Translations under genes and position numbers: made by a program
In this document: positions 34,939 to 38,402 of the stretch, one piece after another
Layout of the letters: every line of letters starts with the position of its first letter
Position numbering within the stretch: position 1 is the stretch's first letter
Origin: Verrucomicrobiota bacterium
GTDB taxonomy: Bacteria; Verrucomicrobiota; Verrucomicrobiia; JAWXBN01
Direction of reading: 5' to 3'
NCBI GenBank assembly: GCA_034440155.1
Contig: JAWXBN010000032.1
Location: 1 to 38,402, forward strand
Length of the DNA stretch: 38,402 nt
The notes under the pieces: model-generated
The model's input: the letters and a program-made list of their open reading frames with translations, nothing else
Told to the model about the DNA's origin: nothing
The model's database searches: none

Positions 34939-35346
34939 ATGGCAAATTTAATTGATACAAGCGTGTGGATCGATTTCACTCGGTCGAAATCATCCCGAGT
35001 CCTTAAAAACTTTATTGCCCCGTATATTTTGGACACTAATGCATTTTTGTCTGAACCCGTTATTTTCGAGGTGATGAGACATGCGAGTGCCGCAGAGTTT
35101 AAACCCCTTGAGGCAATGACGGCGACCTTTCCGGTTTTATCGACCCCTTCTGATCTGTGGAAAAGGGCGACCTCGCTGGGGCGTACACTCAGGGACAAGG
35201 GTTATGTGGTGGGCTCCATTGATTTAGTCATTGCGGCATTGGCTTCTTACCATGGGGCACAGATCATTACCTTTGACCAGGATTTTCAGAAAATCGCCCT
35301 GTGTGAGAAGACCGTGAAAGTAAATTTATTAAAGCGGCCAAGTTGA
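34939..35346 (+). CDS. PIN-domain ribonuclease toxin VapC
   Basis: From the ATG at 34939, preceded by AGAGG, the protein has 135 residues, normal for VapC. The four acidic residues of the PIN site are visible: Asp6 (LIDTSVW), Glu (EPVIFEVMRH), Asp (GSIDLVIAALA) and Asp (IITFDQDF). VapC toxins cut tRNA or rRNA unless held by VapB. The open frame extends upstream to 34870 inside vapB, but the internal start fits the family. Confidence 0.9.
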   Translation: MANLIDTSVWIDFTRSKSSRVLKNFIAPYILDTNAFLSEPVIFEVMRHASAAEFKPLEAMTATFPVLSTPSDLWKRATSLGRTLRDKGYVVGSIDLVIAALASYHGAQIITFDQDFQKIALCEKTVKVNLLKRPS

Positions 35347-35387
35347 CTTCTTTTGGCTTAAAAAATAATCTGAAAAATAGATTATCG

Positions 35388-35415
35388 GGAACTTTCTGGA
35401 TAGTCCGGGGGTCTT
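35388..35415 (+). promoter_or_regulatory. 16-bp direct repeat, right copy, overlapping an ECF-like promoter
   Basis: The second copy of GGAACTTTCTGGATAG is at 35388-35403. GGAACTT (35388-35394), 16 bases, then GTCTT (35411-35415) looks like an extracytoplasmic-function sigma promoter. It lies 45 bases ahead of the secreted DUF4139 gene. Confidence 0.5.
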
Positions 35416-35459
35416 CATCTAGCATAAAAACAATGAGTTTTGATTTAAAACAAAGGAAC

Positions 35460-36968
35460 ATGATGAATAGAACAAAAGTTTTAGCGTTTACGGGGGTGTT
35501 ACTTGCGCAATTTGCTGCGCTGGCTGTCGCCGAGAATACATCACTGACGATTTATAATCAGGATTTTGCCGTAGTCCGGGATAAAGCTGTCCTCGACCTC
35601 AAAGAAGGGGATAATATCATTGGATTCAACGAGATCGCAGCCACCCTCGAACCCCAGTCGGTGATCCTCCGTGATCCGAAGGGTGAGGCCAAGCTCCAGA
35701 TTCTCGACCAGAGTTTCCGTAATGATCCGGTGACCCAACAATATCTCCTTTCGCTTTTTGAAGGTAAGACCATCCAGTTCCAAGCCATCCGTCCCGACGG
35801 TAAAATCGAGTTGATTGATGGGAAAGTCATTCGCAGCGGGTACATGGCTCCGCAGAGACCGGATCGTTACGGGAATTACCGACAGCCTAATGGTTTTGGT
35901 GCTGGTGAACCCGTGATCGAGGTCGCGGGGAAATTACAGTTTCAATTGCCCGGAATGCCCCTTTTTCCGTCATTAGGCGATGATACTATCCTTAAACCGA
36001 CATTGAACTGGACATTACGTTCCAGTAAGGCCGGAAAGATTGAAGCCGAGATCGGGTATCTCGCCACGGGGCTTTCGTGGCAGGCGGATTACAATGTCGT
36101 CTCTCCTGAGACAGGGGACCAGTGCGACATCATCGGATGGGTCACTTTCCAGAACCAGTCTGGGAAAACTTTCCGCGATACGAAGGTTAACCTCATGGCG
36201 GGTGATGTCAGTCGGGTACAGGAAAATAGGAATAATGATATGGGGGGAAGGGAAATGAAGCTCGGAACAATGTCGGCACCAACTGACGGCAATGTCACTC
36301 AGAAAGATTTTGACGATTTTAAACTCTACACACTCCCTCGCCCGGTCACGCTGCGGAATCAGGAAATGAAACAAGTCGAGTTTGTGAAAGCCACCAATGT
36401 CAAAGCTCCCCGATTTTACGTTTATGACGGGGTCCTACCCGAATACGGCTCCTCTGCGTGGTGGCTCCATAACGGGTTATCGACAGAACCGAGTTACGGC
36501 ATACCCACCAATAAAAAGGTATGGATTTTCCGTGAATTTGAAAATAAGGAGGACAATGGACTCGGGATTCCTCTGCCCAAGGGCAAATTGCGCTTCTACC
36601 GCCGCGACACGGACGGTTCCCTCCAATTCATCGGGGAAGATATCATTGATCACACTCCGAAAAATGAAAAGGTGCGGGTTTATCTGGGTAACGCCTTTGA
36701 TCTCGTAGGGGAACGCAAACAAACAAATTTCACCGTGGACTCCGGACGTAAAACCATGACCGAGACTTTCGAGATCACACTCAAGAACCGGAAAAAGGAG
36801 GCAGTGGAATTCCGCGTGGTCGAACACCTTTACCGTTGGAATAACTGGGAAATTAAAGACCCCTCCGATAAATTCGAGAAAACCGATGCCCGCACGATTG
36901 AGTTCAAGATCTCCGTCCCCGCCGACGGCGAAAAGAAGGTTGCTTACACCGTTGTTTATACGTGGTGA
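35460..36968 (+). CDS. Secreted DUF4139 domain-containing protein
   Basis: From the ATG at 35460 (AAGGA just upstream; a second ATG follows at once) the protein has 502 residues. A signal peptide (MMNRTKVLAFTGVLLAQFAALAVAE) suggests export. The mature part begins TSLTIYNQDFAVVRDKAVLDL, a beta-rich domain, and ends with the DUF4139 closing motif KKVAYTVVYTW. The function of the family is unknown; it may act at the cell surface. A candidate ECF-type promoter precedes it. The frame extends upstream to 35343 but lacks a signal there. Confidence 0.87.
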   Translation: MMNRTKVLAFTGVLLAQFAALAVAENTSLTIYNQDFAVVRDKAVLDLKEGDNIIGFNEIAATLEPQSVILRDPKGEAKLQILDQSFRNDPVTQQYLLSLFEGKTIQFQAIRPDGKIELIDGKVIRSGYMAPQRPDRYGNYRQPNGFGAGEPVIEVAGKLQFQLPGMPLFPSLGDDTILKPTLNWTLRSSKAGKIEAEIGYLATGLSWQADYNVVSPETGDQCDIIGWVTFQNQSGKTFRDTKVNLMAGDVSRVQENRNNDMGGREMKLGTMSAPTDGNVTQKDFDDFKLYTLPRPVTLRNQEMKQVEFVKATNVKAPRFYVYDGVLPEYGSSAWWLHNGLSTEPSYGIPTNKKVWIFREFENKEDNGLGIPLPKGKLRFYRRDTDGSLQFIGEDIIDHTPKNEKVRVYLGNAFDLVGERKQTNFTVDSGRKTMTETFEITLKNRKKEAVEFRVVEHLYRWNNWEIKDPSDKFEKTDARTIEFKISVPADGEKKVAYTVVYTW

Positions 36969-37229
36969 GTAGGGCAGGGTGACTGGAAAGGGGACAGATA
37001 AACGAGCGGGGAAGTGAGCATCTTGCCGCTTGATTGATTCGGAAAATGGTAATGTGGCTGGGAGCACGCTTTTGCATCGGGTGAGCAATTTGCTCCGCAC
37101 AGCCCCGGAGCAGGAATATCCTTTTCATCCCCCCCCCCGACAATTCCCTGATTACATGCCACAAACTGACTCGCCAACAAACGCTCCTCCAGACCACCGA
37201 TATGAACCAAATAATCTCAAATCTCAGCC

Positions 37230-37282
37230 TGACCCCGATTCCATGACCCCGATTCCCTGACCCCGATTCCTCCCCGATTCCC
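37230..37282 (+). repeat. 14-bp tandem repeat
   Basis: Three near-perfect units of TGACCCCGATTCC(A/C) (37230-37243, 37244-37257, 37258-37270) are followed by a shortened fourth (TCCCCGATTCCC, 37271-37282). It lies in non-coding DNA just upstream of a toxin-antitoxin operon and may vary in copy number. Confidence 0.8.
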
Positions 37283-37311
37283 AGACACTGTGGTTATGCC
37301 CAAGACGAGAC

Positions 37312-37339
37312 TTGACACGTTTAAATGCAGTGATACATT
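37312..37339 (+). promoter_or_regulatory. Candidate promoter of the Phd/PIN operon
   Basis: A consensus -35 TTGACA (37312-37317) is followed after 16 bases by TACATT (37334-37339). The antitoxin ATG is at 37349, about ten bases on, leaving no room for a normal ribosome-binding site. TGATA/TATCA (37331-37335 with 37345-37349) is a small dyad that could be its operator. Confidence 0.5.
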
Positions 37340-37348
37340 AAATCTATC

Positions 37349-37609
37349 ATGAAAACCGCTACCGTTGCTGATCTCAGAAATAACTTTCGGCGTGTCTCTG
37401 CTTGGATAGAGCATGGAGAAACGGTGAAAATCCTCAAACGCGGCCGTGCTTTTGCTCAACTTACAGCCATCCCTGTGGCGGAGACTGGCGGCACCCTTGT
37501 GAAGCCCGATATCATGGCCCAACTCAAGGAAGTGTGGGGTGAGCGCATATTGTCGATGGAGGAGGTCAAAGCGATGCGAGATGACGAATTGGCGGACGAT
37601 TTAGGATGA
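37349..37609 (+). CDS. Phd/YefM-type antitoxin
   Basis: This 86-residue protein has the Phd/YefM N-terminus (MKTATVADLRNNFRRVSAWIEHGETVKILKRGRAFAQL), which folds into the DNA-binding dimer. A C-terminal acidic region (SMEEVKAMRDDELADDLG) would bind the toxin. It overlaps the next gene by four bases (ATGA), as is usual for toxin-antitoxin pairs. Confidence 0.88.
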   Translation: MKTATVADLRNNFRRVSAWIEHGETVKILKRGRAFAQLTAIPVAETGGTLVKPDIMAQLKEVWGERILSMEEVKAMRDDELADDLG

Positions 37610-38058
37610 TTGCCTATCCTGACACCTCGTTTTTGTGCGCCATGTATCGGCAACAGTACAACTCAGGATGCGCCGCCAGCCATTTTGCCCAAATGCCGGA
37701 GCCTTTGCACTTGGCCTCCCCTTTATTGTTCGAGTTTCGGCAGGCTACACGTTGGCAGGTATTTCTCCACGCGAACAACCCAACTAAAGGATTTGATCGG
37801 ACCACCGCGGTCGCCGCCATGGGGAAACTCCAAATCAATATTTCGACTGGTGCGGTAGTGATCGTTCCAGTGGACTGGGCAGACGTTGTCAGCATTGGCG
37901 AGCGTCTTTCCGCCCAATACACATGGACCGAGGGGTATCGCGGCTTTGATGTGCTTCATGTAGCGACCGCTCTGCATCTGGGGGCGAGGGAGTTTCTGAC
38001 TTTTGACGCCAAACAAAAGAAACTCGCAGAGGCCGAGGGACTGGTGGTGCCGCTGTGA
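37606..38058 (+). CDS. PIN-domain toxin
   Basis: This 150-residue protein has the PIN acidic residues in order: Asp6 (AYPDTSFLCAMY), Glu (LLFEFRQA), Asp (RGFDVLHVATALHLG) and Asp (FLTFDAKQ). It is likely a ribonuclease kept inactive by the Phd-type partner. It differs clearly from the VapC at 34939, so the two pairs are independent acquisitions rather than a local duplication. Confidence 0.88.
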   Translation: MIAYPDTSFLCAMYRQQYNSGCAASHFAQMPEPLHLASPLLFEFRQATRWQVFLHANNPTKGFDRTTAVAAMGKLQINISTGAVVIVPVDWADVVSIGERLSAQYTWTEGYRGFDVLHVATALHLGAREFLTFDAKQKKLAEAEGLVVPL

Positions 38059-38060
38059 GG

Positions 38061-38402
38061 ATGATTTTTCATTGCCTACGATTGGTCTGTCTAATCGTGC
38101 TGGGATTGGCATGGACTACGACGCTGAGTTTTGCGGCGGTGGATGTCCAGAGTCCTGCGATTTGCGGCGTCAGTATAGGGTATGACCAGGCATATGCCTC
38201 ACACAATGGCTACGATGCAGCCCCATTACGTGCCTGGGAGGATGAGAACCAATCTGCATTAGCAGACACGAGAGCTTCTTTCGGCTTGGGGCCCGGATTT
38301 ATTGCCGCAAAGGGGGGATTTATGAATCCCAATGCGATTCGTTTTTCCCAAGATTCAATCAAGACAGGTTTCAAAGATGCGTCACTTGGAGGGATTGATG
38401 AT
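38061..38402 (+). CDS. Secreted protein of unknown function, 5' part
   Basis: The frame opens at the ATG at 38061, two bases after the PIN-gene stop, and runs out of the window after 114 codons. A signal peptide is evident (LRLVCLIVLGLAWTTTLSFAAV). The following region has no sure family, but NAIRFSQDSIKTGFKD resembles the RFSQDSI-type segment seen near the C-terminal domains of polymorphic toxins and Rhs proteins. That link is only a resemblance from memory. It may be part of the toxin operon or independent. Confidence 0.55.
   Translation, partial: MIFHCLRLVCLIVLGLAWTTTLSFAAVDVQSPAICGVSIGYDQAYASHNGYDAAPLRAWEDENQSALADTRASFGLGPGFIAAKGGFMNPNAIRFSQDSIKTGFKDASLGGIDD

Larger units (their letters stand above)
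36969..37348. other. Gene-poor spacer between DUF4139 and the second toxin-antitoxin pair
   Basis: No gene with family or codon support is seen in these 380 bases. They hold one GCAAATTGC copy (37085-37093), a run of ten C (37129-37138), a 14-bp tandem repeat (37230-37282) and the promoter of the next operon. Confidence 0.7.

Overview
The window reads as a chromosome segment from a member of the PVC group, most likely Verrucomicrobiota. This is an inference from several traits together: an S10-spc-alpha ribosomal operon with no rpmD, an N-terminally extended S11, a pseudopilin of the 'DG' type common in Verrucomicrobiota/Lentisphaerota, and mid-range base composition. No rRNA is present to settle it.

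Region 1 (1-10.3 kb) is the 3' half of the ribosomal super-operon on the + strand: rplP (partial)-rpmC-rpsQ-rplN-rplX-rplE-rpsN-rpsH-rplF-rplR-rpsE-rplO-secY-map-infA-rpmJ-rpsM-rpsK-rpsD-rpoA-rplQ. It ends in a strong terminator and is followed by two tRNA genes (CAU and Lys-CUU). Region 2 (10.6-18.5 kb) is a methanol-type corrinoid methyltransferase cluster. It contains an MtaC-like corrinoid protein and an AraC regulator on the - strand. On the + strand are MtaB, two MtaA/UroD-family methyltransferases with a DUF1638 protein between them, and a [2Fe-2S]/ASKHA reductive activator. Together they would move a methyl group from methanol (or a similar donor) through cob(I)alamin protein to a C1 carrier, probably tetrahydrofolate.

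Region 3 (18.5-26.8 kb) is housekeeping and stress genes: a pseudopilin, nadA, a SelW-like Rdx protein, lspA and ileS, then an NnrS/truncated-globin nitric-oxide module and an ElyC/YdcF-like membrane protein. Region 4 (26.8-31.3 kb) is a compact - strand run, STAS protein-RsbU phosphatase-grpE-dnaJ-rsmE, joining partner-switch signalling to chaperones. Region 5 (31.4-34.5 kb) is a - strand amino-sugar cluster: ROK-like protein, PIG-L deacetylase and nagB. Region 6 (34.6-38.4 kb) is accessory: VapBC flanked by a 16-bp direct repeat, a secreted DUF4139 protein, a repeat-bearing spacer, a second (Phd/PIN) toxin-antitoxin pair and the start of a secreted protein.

The most striking signal that no gene explains is a 9-mer, GCAAATTGC (either strand). 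It occurs 17 times in 38 kb where about 0.3 are expected, in all reading frames and both orientations. It behaves like a genome-wide iterated DNA word, for example an uptake or recognition sequence.
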